39,844 nucleotides of DNA from an uncultured Kiritimatiellota bacterium (GCA_934635385.1 CAKTZI010000037.1:1-39844); one strand, 5' to 3'. Counted from the first letter of the stretch, positions 31,439-39,663 are shown. Notes: generated from the letters alone by a model not told the origin. Numbers and translations: made by a program.

Positions 31439-33025
31439 ATGAGACCTGTTGTTTTCATCATTCGTGACGGCTGGGGCGTCAACCCCCGCAAGGACGGCAA
31501 CTCTGTTTACGGCGCGAAGACGCCGGTCATCGACCAGATCCGCGCGCGCTATCCGCACTGCCTCCTGGACTGCTGCGGCGAGGCGGTGGGTTTGCCGGAC
31601 GGCTATCAGGGTTCGTCCGAGGTCGGCCACCTCAACATGGGCGCCGGGCGCATCGTCATCCAGGAGCTGAAGCGCATCGACGACGGCCTGTCGTCCGGCG
31701 AGCTCTTCAAGAGCGAGAAGTGGGCGAACCTCATCGCGAACTGGAAGAGGAACAACTCCCAGTTCCACTTCCTCGGCCTCCTGCAGGACGAGGGCGTGCA
31801 CGCCCACCAGGAACACCTCTTCAAGCTCATGAAGCGCGCGCGTCAGGAGTTCCCGGAAGGGAAGATCGTCGTGCATCCGTTCCTTGACGGACGCGACACG
31901 CCGCCGCGTTCGACGCTGGAGTACATCGCCCGCCTGAAGCAGGAACTCGCCGCCGTCGGCAACGCGACGATCGGCACGGCGATGGGCCGCTACTACGGCA
32001 TGGACCGCTCGAAGAACTACGCGCTTACGAGCGAGGCCTTCGAGTGCCTTGTTGCCGCGCAGGGCAAGAAGGCCGCGACGGTCGAGGAGGCCGTCAAGGC
32101 CGAGTACGCGAACGGCCAGACGCCCGACCACGCGCCGATGACCGACGAGTACATCCCGTGCTACGTGATCGGCGGCTACGCCGGCATGAAGGACGGCGAC
32201 GTCGTCATGCACACGAACTACCGCCAGGACCGCGCGATCCAGCTCACGCAGGCGTTCGTCTGCGACGACTATCCCGGCACGCGCTCGGTGCGCCCGAAGG
32301 TCACGTTCCTCGGCTTCACGCGCTACTGGGACGAGTTCCAGGACTACCTCCTCGGCGCGATGGGCGCGGGCGGCGGCATGGACAACCTGCTCGGCGAGGT
32401 CGTCTCGAAAGCGGGCCTCAAGCAGCTGCGCCTCGCGGAGACGCAGAAGATCAAGCACGTGACGAGCTTCTTCAACGGCAAGTCCACGACGCCGTCGGCG
32501 GGCGAGGACCAGGTCGAGGTCAAGTCGCGCTTCGACGCGGCGACCTTCGCGAGCCACCCGGAGATGGAGGCGTACAACGTGACGGACGAGCTGCTGAAGC
32601 GGCTTGAGAACAACCCCTACGGCTTCATCGTCGTCAACTACGCGAACTGCGACATGGTGGGCCACACGGGCGACGAGAAGGCGGCGACGCGGGCGGTCGA
32701 GGTGACGGACGAGTGCATCGGCAAGATCCTGCCGCGCCTCCTGGAGCTTGACGCGCACGTCCTCATCTTCGCGGATCACGGCAATGCCGAGCAGATGGTG
32801 GACTACAGGACGGGGCTCACGAAGACCTCGCACACGCTGAACCTCGTGGACTGCTTCTACGTCGCGAACGACGCGGCGGGCGTGCGGCTGACGCCGCTCG
32901 CGAAGCTCTCGGCGGTCGCGCCGACGGCCCTGCAGATGCTCGGCATCCCGGTGCCGCCGGACATGACGACGCCCTCGCTCCTCGCGGGCAAGGAGAACTG
33001 GTCGAAGACCGCGCTCAACGTCTGA
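31439..33025 (+). CDS. gpmI: 2,3-bisphosphoglycerate-independent phosphoglycerate mutase
   Basis: A 528-residue metal-dependent (alkaline-phosphatase superfamily) mutase interconverting 3- and 2-phosphoglycerate in glycolysis. Key points: D10 in IIRDGWG (metal), S60 in GSSEVGHLNMGAGR (the phosphoserine; the usual GNSEVGH reads GSSEVGH), VHPFLDGRDTPPRS, and the C-terminal DHGNAEQM metal site. Length fits the 510-550 residue bacterial type. The position between an acyltransferase and rpmI has no obvious metabolic logic. AAGGAG ribosome site, own promoter. Its stop is followed by a GC-rich gap (33026-33059) containing GCGGCCCGGCCGC, which could fold but has no T-tract. Confidence 0.95.
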   Translation: MRPVVFIIRDGWGVNPRKDGNSVYGAKTPVIDQIRARYPHCLLDCCGEAVGLPDGYQGSSEVGHLNMGAGRIVIQELKRIDDGLSSGELFKSEKWANLIANWKRNNSQFHFLGLLQDEGVHAHQEHLFKLMKRARQEFPEGKIVVHPFLDGRDTPPRSTLEYIARLKQELAAVGNATIGTAMGRYYGMDRSKNYALTSEAFECLVAAQGKKAATVEEAVKAEYANGQTPDHAPMTDEYIPCYVIGGYAGMKDGDVVMHTNYRQDRAIQLTQAFVCDDYPGTRSVRPKVTFLGFTRYWDEFQDYLLGAMGAGGGMDNLLGEVVSKAGLKQLRLAETQKIKHVTSFFNGKSTTPSAGEDQVEVKSRFDAATFASHPEMEAYNVTDELLKRLENNPYGFIVVNYANCDMVGHTGDEKAATRAVEVTDECIGKILPRLLELDAHVLIFADHGNAEQMVDYRTGLTKTSHTLNLVDCFYVANDAAGVRLTPLAKLSAVAPTALQMLGIPVPPDMTTPSLLAGKENWSKTALNV

Positions 33026-33059
33026 GCGCGGCGGCCCGGCCGCTCCTGCGACGCCCCTC

Positions 33060-33089
33060 TTGACGCGGAGCGGCCTGTTTTGGTATCAT
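33060..33089 (+). promoter_or_regulatory. Promoter for rpmI-rplT
   Basis: TTGACG (33060-33065), 18-bp spacer, TATCAT (33084-33089) with TGG before and ACGC after. One of the best complete -35/-10 pairs in the window. Confidence 0.82.
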
Positions 33090-33110
33090 ACGCAGAAATT
33101 CCATCTGGAT

Positions 33111-33131
33111 CGGGCTCTCTTCAGCTGCCCG
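33111..33131 (+). promoter_or_regulatory. Hairpin in the rpmI leader
   Basis: CGGGC (33111-33115) pairs with GCCCG (33127-33131) across an 11-nt loop, within the 65-nt leader of rpmI-rplT. It could be a site for ribosomal-protein autoregulation, but nothing beyond the stem supports that; no known L20-leader consensus is matched. Confidence 0.3.
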
Positions 33132-33159
33132 AACGGTCAGGAAAGAAAGGAAAAAGAAA

Positions 33160-33360
33160 ATGCCGAAGATGAAGACAAAGAAGTGCGCCGTCAAGCGCAT
33201 GAAGCTCTCGAAGACCGGTAAGGTCCTTCGTTCGCAGGGCGGTCACGCCCACCTCAACAACGGGAAGAAGCGCAACCGCAAGAACAACCTCGGCGGTCGT
33301 ACCGTGCTCGAATCCCTCAAAGTCACCAAGACCTACGCGCGTGCGCTGCAGGGTCGCTAA
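33160..33360 (+). CDS. rpmI: Large ribosomal subunit protein bL35
   Basis: A 66-residue, highly basic protein of the expected length for L35. It begins MPKMKTKKCAVKRMKLSKTGKV and contains SQGGHAHLNNGKKRNRKNNL. It is followed 20 bp later by rplT, the conserved L35-L20 pair, with a GAAAGAAAGG-rich ribosome site. The usual upstream partner infC is absent; the upstream gene is gpmI. Confidence 0.95.
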   Translation: MPKMKTKKCAVKRMKLSKTGKVLRSQGGHAHLNNGKKRNRKNNLGGRTVLESLKVTKTYARALQGR

Positions 33361-33380
33361 TGTTTAAGGAGTAAACTACC

Positions 33381-33728
33381 ATGCGTGTTACGAATGCTCC
33401 CGCTTCCCGCGAACGCCGCCGCCGCCGCCTTGAGCTGGCGAAGGGCTTCTATGGCGCCCGCTCCAAACTCTTCCGCACGGCGACCGAGGCGGTCGACCGC
33501 GCGATGCGCCTCTCGACCGAGCACCGCAAGCTCAAGAAGCGCGACTTCCGACAGCTTTGGATCGGCCGCGTCAATGCGGCGGCGCGTCAGGAAGGCATCA
33601 GCTACTCGAAGCTCATGGCGGGCCTCATCAAGGCCGGCGTGACGCTGAACCGCAAGATGCTCTCCGAGATCGCGATTCAGGATCCGGCGGGCTTCAAGGC
33701 GATTGTCGAGATCGCGAAGAAGGCTTAA
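33381..33728 (+). CDS. rplT: Large ribosomal subunit protein bL20
   Basis: A 115-residue L20, normal length (115-120). Landmarks are RRRRLELAKGFYGARSKLFRTA, LKKRDFRQLWIGRVNAAARQ and GLIKAGVTLNRKMLSEIA. TTTAAGGAGT ribosome site in the 20-bp gap after rpmI. L20 binds 23S rRNA early in assembly and in other bacteria represses its own operon. A hairpin terminator follows 25 bp after the stop. Confidence 0.96.
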   Translation: MRVTNAPASRERRRRRLELAKGFYGARSKLFRTATEAVDRAMRLSTEHRKLKKRDFRQLWIGRVNAAARQEGISYSKLMAGLIKAGVTLNRKMLSEIAIQDPAGFKAIVEIAKKA

Positions 33729-33753
33729 GTTCCCTCGGACGAACTTTGAGTCG

Positions 33754-33794
33754 AAAGCACATCGGCCGTCGGTTTCCCGGCGGCCGAATGCTTT
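33754..33794 (+). terminator. Probable terminator hairpin after rplT
   Basis: AAAGCA plus TCGGCCG (33754-33768, with a 2-base internal loop) pairs with CGGCCGA, A, TGCTTT (33781-33794) around a 12-nt loop: a 13-bp stem, symmetrical and GC-rich at the top. The T-tract is short, so efficiency is uncertain; it may be bidirectional. Confidence 0.55.
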
Positions 33795-33827
33795 CTGAGG
33801 ACTGGTGCGATTCCTCTTCCCGAAAAA

Positions 33828-36242
33828 ATGTTCCCGGTCGAGGCGAAACTGAACGAGATTGCGGCGGCGCTGCGGGCGAACCGCGATGTCGTGCTGACGG
33901 CGTCGCCCGGCAGCGGCAAGACGACGTGCGTGCCGCCCGCGCTCTTGGACGAGCCGTGGCTCGCCGGCAAGAAGATCGTCATGCTGGAACCGCGTCGCCT
34001 CGCCGCGCGGAACTGCGCGACGTACATCGCGCGCCGCCGTGGCGAGCGCGTCGGCGAGACGGTCGGCTATCAGGTGCGCCTCGAACGCCAGGTGTCGGCG
34101 CGGACGCGCCTCGAAGTCGTGACGGAGGGGCTGCTCGCGCAACGGATCCTCTCCGACCCCGAACTCGCCGATGTCGGGCTCGTCATCTTCGACGAGTTCC
34201 ACGAGCGTTCGCTCGCCTGTGACCTCGCGTTCGCGCTGACGCTCGACGTGAAGCGTGCGCTCCGTCCCGACCTGCGGCTTCTCGTCATGTCCGCGACGCT
34301 TGATGCGGACGAGGTTCTCGCCGGGCTCGCCGACCCGTCGGGACGAAGCGTGCCGCCGCCCGCGCGCATCGCGGCGTCCGGCCGGATGTTCCCAGTCGAG
34401 ACGCGCTATCTGGGCGACCTCTCGATGACGGCGGCGATCGGCAAGGCCCTCGCCGAAACGACGGGCGACATTCTCTGCTTTCTGCCAGGCGAGGGCGAGA
34501 TTCGTCGTGTCGCGGACGCCGTGCACGGCGGCGGCGACGTGTTGGTTCTGCCGCTCTACGGCAACCTGCCGAAGGAGGAGCAGGATCGCGTCTTCGCGCC
34601 GAGCGCGCGGCGCAAGGTCATCCTCGCGACGTCCATCGCGGAGACGTCGCTCACGATCGAGGGAATCACGACGGTCATCGACTCGGGGCTCATGCGCGTG
34701 CCGCGCTTCTCGCCGGGCACGGGCATGACGGGCCTCGTCACGCTGCCGCTCACGCAGGATCGCGCCGAACAGCGGCGCGGCCGCGCCGGACGCGTGCAGG
34801 CGGGCGTCTGCTACCGCCTCTGGTCGGAGGCGAGCGAGGCGTCGCGTCCGAAGAAGATGATGCCGGAGATTCTCGACGCTGACCTCTGCGCGCTCGTCTT
34901 GACGTCCGCCGCGTGGGGCGCGCTGCGGCGTGACGGCCTGCCGTGGCTGACGCCGCCGCCCGCGAGCGCGTGGGATCAGGCCGTCGGCTTGCTGACGATG
35001 CTGGGCGCGCTCGATGCTCGCGGCCAGCTGACGGAGCGGGGACGGGCGATGGCGCGCCTGCCGCTGCATCCGCGCCTCGCGAACATGCTGCGGACGTACG
35101 CGCGGGGGACGGACGCGGCCCGCACGGCGTGTCGGCTCGCGGCCGTCCTGGAGGAGGGCGCAAAGAGCCGCGAGACGGACATCCGCTACGTGCCCGTCAC
35201 GCCGCGCGTCACGCAGCTCGCCAAGCGGTTTGAGGCGGCGTTGCGCGTCGGCGGGGTGTCTGGCGGCGCGAAGCCGTCCGAGGGCGCGCTACTGGCGAGG
35301 GCCTATCCTGACCGCATCGCCAGGAACCGGGGCAACGGCACGTTCCAGATGGTGTCCGGGCGCGGCGCGTTCCTGCCGGATGACGATCCGCTCGCGCACG
35401 AGCCGTTTCTCGTCTGCTGCGAACTCGACGACCGCACGGGCGACGCGAAGGTCTTCCGGGCCTGTCCGATCACTGAGGCTGAGATTGAGGACTTGTTCGC
35501 GGACCAGATCATCGACGTGCCGTACTGCGCGTGGGATCGTCCGAACGAGCGCGTCAAGTGCGTCGTGCGGCGGCGGCTCGGCGCGATGACGCTGCGCGAA
35601 CGGGCGCCGACAGAGGCCCAGCGGCGCGCGAGCGAAGCGCAAATCGCTGAGGCGCTGCGCGAGGGCATTCGCCAGAAGGGTGTCGAGAACCTGCCGTGCT
35701 GGACGAAGGACGCGCTTCAGTTGCGCGCACGTCTCGCGTTCCTTGCGCGGACGCTGCCGGACGCCGCGTGGCCGGAGCCGACGGATGCGCGGCTGCTCGC
35801 GGCGCTGACGCCGTTCCTAACGGGGATGACGAAGGGACGCGACCTCGAACGGCTTGACCTCTTCCGCGTCTTCGACTGTCTGCTCGCAGAGGCGGGACAT
35901 GACCGCCGCGAGCTTGACCGGCTCGCGCCGACGCGCATGGAGGTGCCGTCCGGCTCGCACATGCTGATCCGCTACGAAGGCGACGAGCCGACGGTCGAGG
36001 TGCGCTTGCAGGAATGCTTCGGGCTCATGGAGACGCCGAAGGTCGCGGGCGGCCGGGTGCCGGTCGTGATGACGCTGCTCTCGCCCGCGCACCGCCCCGT
36101 GCAGGTCACGAAGGATCTCGCGGGCTTCTGGAGGGGGGCCTATCAGCTCGTCCGCAAGGACATGCGCGGACGCTACCCCCGGCACTACTGGCCGGAGGAT
36201 CCGCTCACGGCCGTCGCGACGCGCCGCGTCCGCCCACGGTAG
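33828..36242 (+). CDS. hrpB: ATP-dependent helicase HrpB
   Basis: An 804-residue DExH RNA helicase-like protein of the HrpB branch. Walker A is SPGSGKTT (GSGKT 28-32), motif Ia LEPRRLAARNCA, motif II DEFHERSLACDLA (the DEFH form typical of HrpB), motif III MSATLD, motif V TSIAETSLTIEGI, motif VI QRRGRAGRVQAGVCYRLW. The long C-terminal half with AYPDRIARNRGNGTFQMVSGRGAFL and the final RYPRHYWPEDPL is the HrpB-specific region. Length is in the usual 790-850 range. ATG 33828 is chosen because MFPVEAKLNEI precedes the first helix; a distinct Shine-Dalgarno is not visible. A Walker-A ATPase acting on RNA; its physiological role is still poorly defined. Nothing suggests linkage to neighbours. Confidence 0.93.
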   Translation: MFPVEAKLNEIAAALRANRDVVLTASPGSGKTTCVPPALLDEPWLAGKKIVMLEPRRLAARNCATYIARRRGERVGETVGYQVRLERQVSARTRLEVVTEGLLAQRILSDPELADVGLVIFDEFHERSLACDLAFALTLDVKRALRPDLRLLVMSATLDADEVLAGLADPSGRSVPPPARIAASGRMFPVETRYLGDLSMTAAIGKALAETTGDILCFLPGEGEIRRVADAVHGGGDVLVLPLYGNLPKEEQDRVFAPSARRKVILATSIAETSLTIEGITTVIDSGLMRVPRFSPGTGMTGLVTLPLTQDRAEQRRGRAGRVQAGVCYRLWSEASEASRPKKMMPEILDADLCALVLTSAAWGALRRDGLPWLTPPPASAWDQAVGLLTMLGALDARGQLTERGRAMARLPLHPRLANMLRTYARGTDAARTACRLAAVLEEGAKSRETDIRYVPVTPRVTQLAKRFEAALRVGGVSGGAKPSEGALLARAYPDRIARNRGNGTFQMVSGRGAFLPDDDPLAHEPFLVCCELDDRTGDAKVFRACPITEAEIEDLFADQIIDVPYCAWDRPNERVKCVVRRRLGAMTLRERAPTEAQRRASEAQIAEALREGIRQKGVENLPCWTKDALQLRARLAFLARTLPDAAWPEPTDARLLAALTPFLTGMTKGRDLERLDLFRVFDCLLAEAGHDRRELDRLAPTRMEVPSGSHMLIRYEGDEPTVEVRLQECFGLMETPKVAGGRVPVVMTLLSPAHRPVQVTKDLAGFWRGAYQLVRKDMRGRYPRHYWPEDPLTAVATRRVRPR

Positions 36243-36260
36243 GTTTTTGGTATAATACGC
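36243..36260 (+). promoter_or_regulatory. Extended -10 promoter, near-leaderless, for aconitase
   Basis: GTTTTTGGTATAATACGC with TATAAT at 36251-36256; ATG follows at 36267, 10 nt after the -10, with no ribosome site. It begins right after the hrpB stop. Confidence 0.78.
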
Positions 36261-36266
36261 GGCACT

Positions 36267-38243
36267 ATGAAAAAGCCGCAGACTGTCGTTGAGAAGATCC
36301 TGTCCGCCCACCTCGTCGAGGGCAACCCCGCGACGGACGCCGAAATCGGCATCCGCATCGACCAGACCCTGACGCAGGACGCGACGGGGACGATGGCGTA
36401 CCTCCAGTTCGAGTCGATGGACGTGCCGCGCGTGAAGACCGACCTCTCCGTCTCCTACGTCGACCACAACACGGTGCAGATCGGCTTCGAGAACGCCGAC
36501 GACCACGACTTCCTGCAGTCCATCGCGAAGAAGTACGGCGTCGTCTACTCGAAGTGCGGCAACGGCATCTGCCACCAGCTGCACCTGGAGCGCTTCGGCA
36601 AGCCGGGGACGACGCTCTTGGGCTCCGACTCGCACACGCCGACGGGCGGCGGCATCGGCCAGATCGCCATCGGTGCGGGCGGCATCGACATCGCCGTCGC
36701 GATGGCGGGCGGCGCGTTCCACATCCCGACGCCGAAGGTGCGCGCGATCTTCCTGAAGAACAGGTTGCGCAAGGGCGTGAGCGCGAAGGACGTCATCCTG
36801 ACGGTGCTGAAGAAGTTCGGCACGAAGGGCAACGTCGGCTGGATCTTCGAGTACTGCGGGCCGGGCGTCGCGACGCTCGACGTGCCGAGCCGCGCGACGA
36901 TCGCGAACATGGGCGCGGAGCTGGGGGTGACGACGTCCGTCTTCCCGTCCGACGCCGTGACGAAGCAGTTCCTCGTCGCGCAGGGGCGCGGCAAGGACTA
37001 CGTGAAGCTCGTGGCCGACCCGGGGAGCGAATACGACGATTCCTTCGAGATCGATCTCGCGAAGGTCGAGCCGCTGGCGGCCGCGCCGCATTCGCCGGGG
37101 AACGTCGTGACGGTCAAGTCGATGAAGGGGATGAAGGTCAACCAGATCCTGATCGGCAGCTGCACGAACAGCTCCTACCGCGACATCCGCACGGTCGCGC
37201 TCTACTTGAAGGGCAAGCACGTCGCGGACGACGTCGAGGTCGGCATCGCCTGCGGGTCGCGCCAGGTCGTCAACATGCTCGCGAAGGACGGGTCGCTCGC
37301 GATCCTCCATGCGGCGGGCTGCCGGATGCTGGAGAACGCCTGCGGCTTCTGCATTGGCGCGCACATGTCGCCGCGCACGGGCGCGGTCTCGCTGCGGACG
37401 AACAACCGCAACTTCGAGGGGCGGAGCGGCACGAAGTCCGCGCAGGTCTACCTCGTCTCACCGGAGACGGCGGCGGCCTCGGCGCTGACGGGCAAGGTCG
37501 AGATCCCGACGAAGAAGCCGGTTGCGGCGGTGCCCGTGCCGAAGAAGTTCCCGATCGACGACGCGATGTTCCTCTACCGCGCGACGGCGGGCAAGGGCGT
37601 GAAGGGCACGGAGATCGTGCGCGGCCCGAACATCGCGACGGTGCCGAAGGGCGAGCCGCTCGCGAAGGATCTCGTCGGCGTCGCGGCGATCAAGGTCGGC
37701 GACAAGATCACGACCGACCACATCATGCCGGCGGGCGCGCGGCTGAAGTTCCGCTCGAACATCCCGCAGTACGCGAAGTTCGTCTTCGAGGCCATGGGCG
37801 ACTGCGTCGCGCCGTCGACCCCTCATCCCTCATCCCTCACTTCACATCCCTCCTTCCACGACACCTGCCTCGCGAACAAGGCGAAGGGGCTGGCGAACGT
37901 CATCGTCGCGGGCGAGAGCTACGGGCAGGGGTCGTCGCGCGAGCATGCGGCGCTGTGCCCGATGTACCTCGGCGTGAAGGCCGTGATCGCGAAGTCGATC
38001 GAGCGCATCCACCGCGCGAACCTCATCAACTTCGGCATCGTACCGTTCACGTTCGTCGACCCGAAGGACTACGACAAGATCGCGGCGGGCGACCGGCTGG
38101 AGCTGAAGGGCATCCGCGCGGCGGTCGAAGGCGACGGCGTTCTCACGGTGAAGGGCCCGAAGGGGGCGTTTTCGGTGAAGACGACGCTTTCCGACCGCGA
38201 GAAACACCTGATTCTCTGCGGTGGCCTCCTCGCGAGCCTGTAA
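36267..38243 (+). CDS. Aconitate hydratase
   Basis: A 658-residue [4Fe-4S] aconitase of the AcnA/mitochondrial-like family, converting citrate to isocitrate. Cluster cysteines are C299 (IGSCTNSSYRD) and C359 and C362 (ACGFCIG). Other landmarks: HNTVQIGFENADDHDFLQ, GICHQLHLERFGKPGTTLLGSDSHTPTGGG, DKITTDHIMPAGA and AGESYGQGSSREHAALCPM in the C-terminal swivel domain. A short insert at about 518-530 (TPHPSSLTSHPSF), coded by heptamers, precedes HDTCLANKA in the swivel domain. Start is almost leaderless. Length is somewhat short (650 against 750-900 for AcnA) but near mitochondrial-type single-chain enzymes. Homoaconitase or isopropylmalate isomerase activity is less likely because both halves are fused and in aconitase order. 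Confidence 0.92.
   Translation: MKKPQTVVEKILSAHLVEGNPATDAEIGIRIDQTLTQDATGTMAYLQFESMDVPRVKTDLSVSYVDHNTVQIGFENADDHDFLQSIAKKYGVVYSKCGNGICHQLHLERFGKPGTTLLGSDSHTPTGGGIGQIAIGAGGIDIAVAMAGGAFHIPTPKVRAIFLKNRLRKGVSAKDVILTVLKKFGTKGNVGWIFEYCGPGVATLDVPSRATIANMGAELGVTTSVFPSDAVTKQFLVAQGRGKDYVKLVADPGSEYDDSFEIDLAKVEPLAAAPHSPGNVVTVKSMKGMKVNQILIGSCTNSSYRDIRTVALYLKGKHVADDVEVGIACGSRQVVNMLAKDGSLAILHAAGCRMLENACGFCIGAHMSPRTGAVSLRTNNRNFEGRSGTKSAQVYLVSPETAAASALTGKVEIPTKKPVAAVPVPKKFPIDDAMFLYRATAGKGVKGTEIVRGPNIATVPKGEPLAKDLVGVAAIKVGDKITTDHIMPAGARLKFRSNIPQYAKFVFEAMGDCVAPSTPHPSSLTSHPSFHDTCLANKAKGLANVIVAGESYGQGSSREHAALCPMYLGVKAVIAKSIERIHRANLINFGIVPFTFVDPKDYDKIAAGDRLELKGIRAAVEGDGVLTVKGPKGAFSVKTTLSDREKHLILCGGLLASL
37819..37853 (+). 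repeat. Five heptamer tract inside aconitase
   Basis: Units CCCCTCA, TCCCTCA, TCCCTCA, CTTCACA, TCCCTCC. In frame, and of the same pyrimidine-rich style as the tract at 8837-8913. Confidence 0.8.
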
Positions 38244-38260
38244 TATGGTATAATATGTCG
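38241..38260 (+). promoter_or_regulatory. Extended -10 promoter for tRNA-Gln
   Basis: TAATATGGTATAATATGTCG with TATAAT at 38249-38254, 15 nt before the tRNA. It overlaps the aconitase stop codon; no -35 is recognised. Confidence 0.75.
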
Positions 38261-38269
38261 AAACGAGAC

Positions 38270-38340
38270 TGTCCCGTGGTGTAGTGGCCGCACAGGGGTT
38301 TTTGATACCCTTAGTCCTGGTTCGAACCCAGGCGGGACAA
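38270..38340 (+). tRNA. tRNA-Gln, anticodon UUG
   Basis: A 71-nt cloverleaf. The acceptor TGTCCCG (38270-38276) pairs with CGGGACA (38333-38339), discriminator A 38340. D arm GTG..CAC, anticodon stem GGGGT/ACCCT with loop TTTTGAT (anticodon TTG), T arm CCTGG-TTCGAAC-CCAGG. CCA is not encoded (CCC follows the discriminator), so it must be added post-transcriptionally. Decodes CAA and, by wobble, CAG. Confidence 0.95.
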
Positions 38341-38363
38341 CCCATGATGCCTTTGCCGTCAAC

Positions 38364-39446
38364 ATGAGGAGTCGGTTCTCCGTCGACCGCACGGCGAACA
38401 TGCCGCTGGGCGAGCAGCTGTTTCAGCAGCTGCGAAAGGCCCTTGTGCGTGGCGTCTACAGGCCAGGCGAGACGTTGCCGAGCCTTCACGAGCTGGCGGA
38501 GGCGGCGGGCGTCAGCGAGAAGGTCTCGCGCCGCGCGCTCGCGCGGCTGGCGGAAATCGGCTGGTGCGAATCGACGCGCGGCTGCCGGTCGGTCGTCGTG
38601 GATCGCGGCAAGGATCGGCGTGGCCGCATCCTGTTCTTCAACGCGGAGACGGGACTCGGCTTCCATTCGTCACGGCTTGTGGGCGCGTTGCGGTCACGGC
38701 TCCTGAAGGCGGACTACTGTCTGACGGCGATTTCGGCTTACGACATGAAGAAGGACGGTTCGAGCCGGATTCTCGCCGAGTCCCTGAAGGAGCATTGGGA
38801 TCTGGTCGTTGAGATGGGTATGCGCCCCGGCTCGCGCCATGAGATCGAGCGGGCGGATTGGCCGTTCCTCGTCTTGGGCGACGGCGGGCGGCGCTGCTAC
38901 CCGTCCGAGGCGGCGAACTACATCGGCCGCATTCCGCTTTTAAACGGGCTTGCCGTGCCCGCGTTCATCCAGGCCTGTGCGCGGAAGAGGGTGCGGTCGG
39001 TCGTCCAGTTCCTGCTGGACGGCGGCGGTTTCGACGTGTCCGAGCCGCTGGCCGCGCAGCGCATCGCCTGCACGTCCGTTCACATTCACAATGTTCACAG
39101 TCCGTTTGGCCTGTATCGCGACACCTACGCGGCGATGGAGCGTCTGCTCGGCAAGGCGGGCGGGAAACTGCCGGATGTCTTCCTCTTTACCGACGACCAC
39201 TTTGCGCACGGCGGCCTCCTGTCGCTGATGGCGCGTGGCATCCGCGTGCCCGAAGACGTGCGGGTCGTCACGCATGCGAATCGGGGGCTGGGGCCGTTCT
39301 GGGTCAAGCCGCTGACGCGGCTGGAGATGGATCCCGTTGCGCAGGGCGATGCCGTCGCCGAGGCTGTTTTGGGCTATCTTCGCACGGGGCAGTTCACGGA
39401 GGGCCTCTGCCTCGGCTCGACCTGGCAGCCCGGCGAGACGTTTTGA
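38364..39446 (+). CDS. GntR-type winged helix fused to LacI-like sugar-binding domain
   Basis: A 360-residue transcription regulator. Residues about 14-80 are a GntR winged helix (LGEQLFQQLRKALVRGVYRPGETLPSLHELAEAAGVSEKVSRRALARLAEIG). Residues about 88-350 are a periplasmic-binding-protein-like effector domain (GRILFFNAETGLGF, then DLVVEMG, PDVFLFTDDHFAHGGLLSLMARGIRVPEDVRVV, the DD..A.G motif typical of LacI/XylR-type domains). It should bind a sugar ligand and a DNA operator, probably as a dimer. Start ATG 38364 lies 23 nt after the tRNA; a separate promoter is not visible, so it may be read from the tRNA promoter. It is divergent from the XylR-like fragment at 274-744. No sugar-utilisation target adjoins it in the window; a target could lie past the right edge. 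Confidence 0.82.
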   Translation: MRSRFSVDRTANMPLGEQLFQQLRKALVRGVYRPGETLPSLHELAEAAGVSEKVSRRALARLAEIGWCESTRGCRSVVVDRGKDRRGRILFFNAETGLGFHSSRLVGALRSRLLKADYCLTAISAYDMKKDGSSRILAESLKEHWDLVVEMGMRPGSRHEIERADWPFLVLGDGGRRCYPSEAANYIGRIPLLNGLAVPAFIQACARKRVRSVVQFLLDGGGFDVSEPLAAQRIACTSVHIHNVHSPFGLYRDTYAAMERLLGKAGGKLPDVFLFTDDHFAHGGLLSLMARGIRVPEDVRVVTHANRGLGPFWVKPLTRLEMDPVAQGDAVAEAVLGYLRTGQFTEGLCLGSTWQPGETF

Positions 39447-39568
39447 GGGGGAATGGCTTTTGGAATGGCCGACGGGGCGACGTTCGGCCTGTTTTCGCGC
39501 GCGATTGGCACGATTGGATCGTCAAGAAAGACGGGCAGCTCGCTGCAGGGTTGTCAGGAGGCCTGCGG

Positions 39569-39663
39569 CGCTGAACACGGAGGAAGTGGAGGCGGGGAGA
39601 CGCGGAGAGAGACATCATCCAACTCTCCGTGCCTCCGTTTCTCCATCAACTCTGTGTTCAGCG
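39569..39663. repeat. Long imperfect inverted repeat
   Basis: Two 41-nt arms (39569-39609, 39623-39663) start CGCTGAACAC and carry GGAGAG at their inner ends, matching at 30 of 41 positions across a 13-nt loop. The arm sequence (ACGGAGG...GGAGACGCGGAGAG) is in the style of the dispersed 'cacggaggcacggag' repeats found in many environmental genomes. Confidence 0.75.

Noticed and set aside
33030..33042. GCGGCCCGGCCGC hairpin after gpmI as a terminator
   Set aside because: No T-tract follows; it may fold but there is no support for termination.
38270..39446. Integrated element at tRNA-Gln
   Set aside because: No integrase, no repeated tRNA 3' end and no phage genes are visible downstream; a regulator follows immediately.
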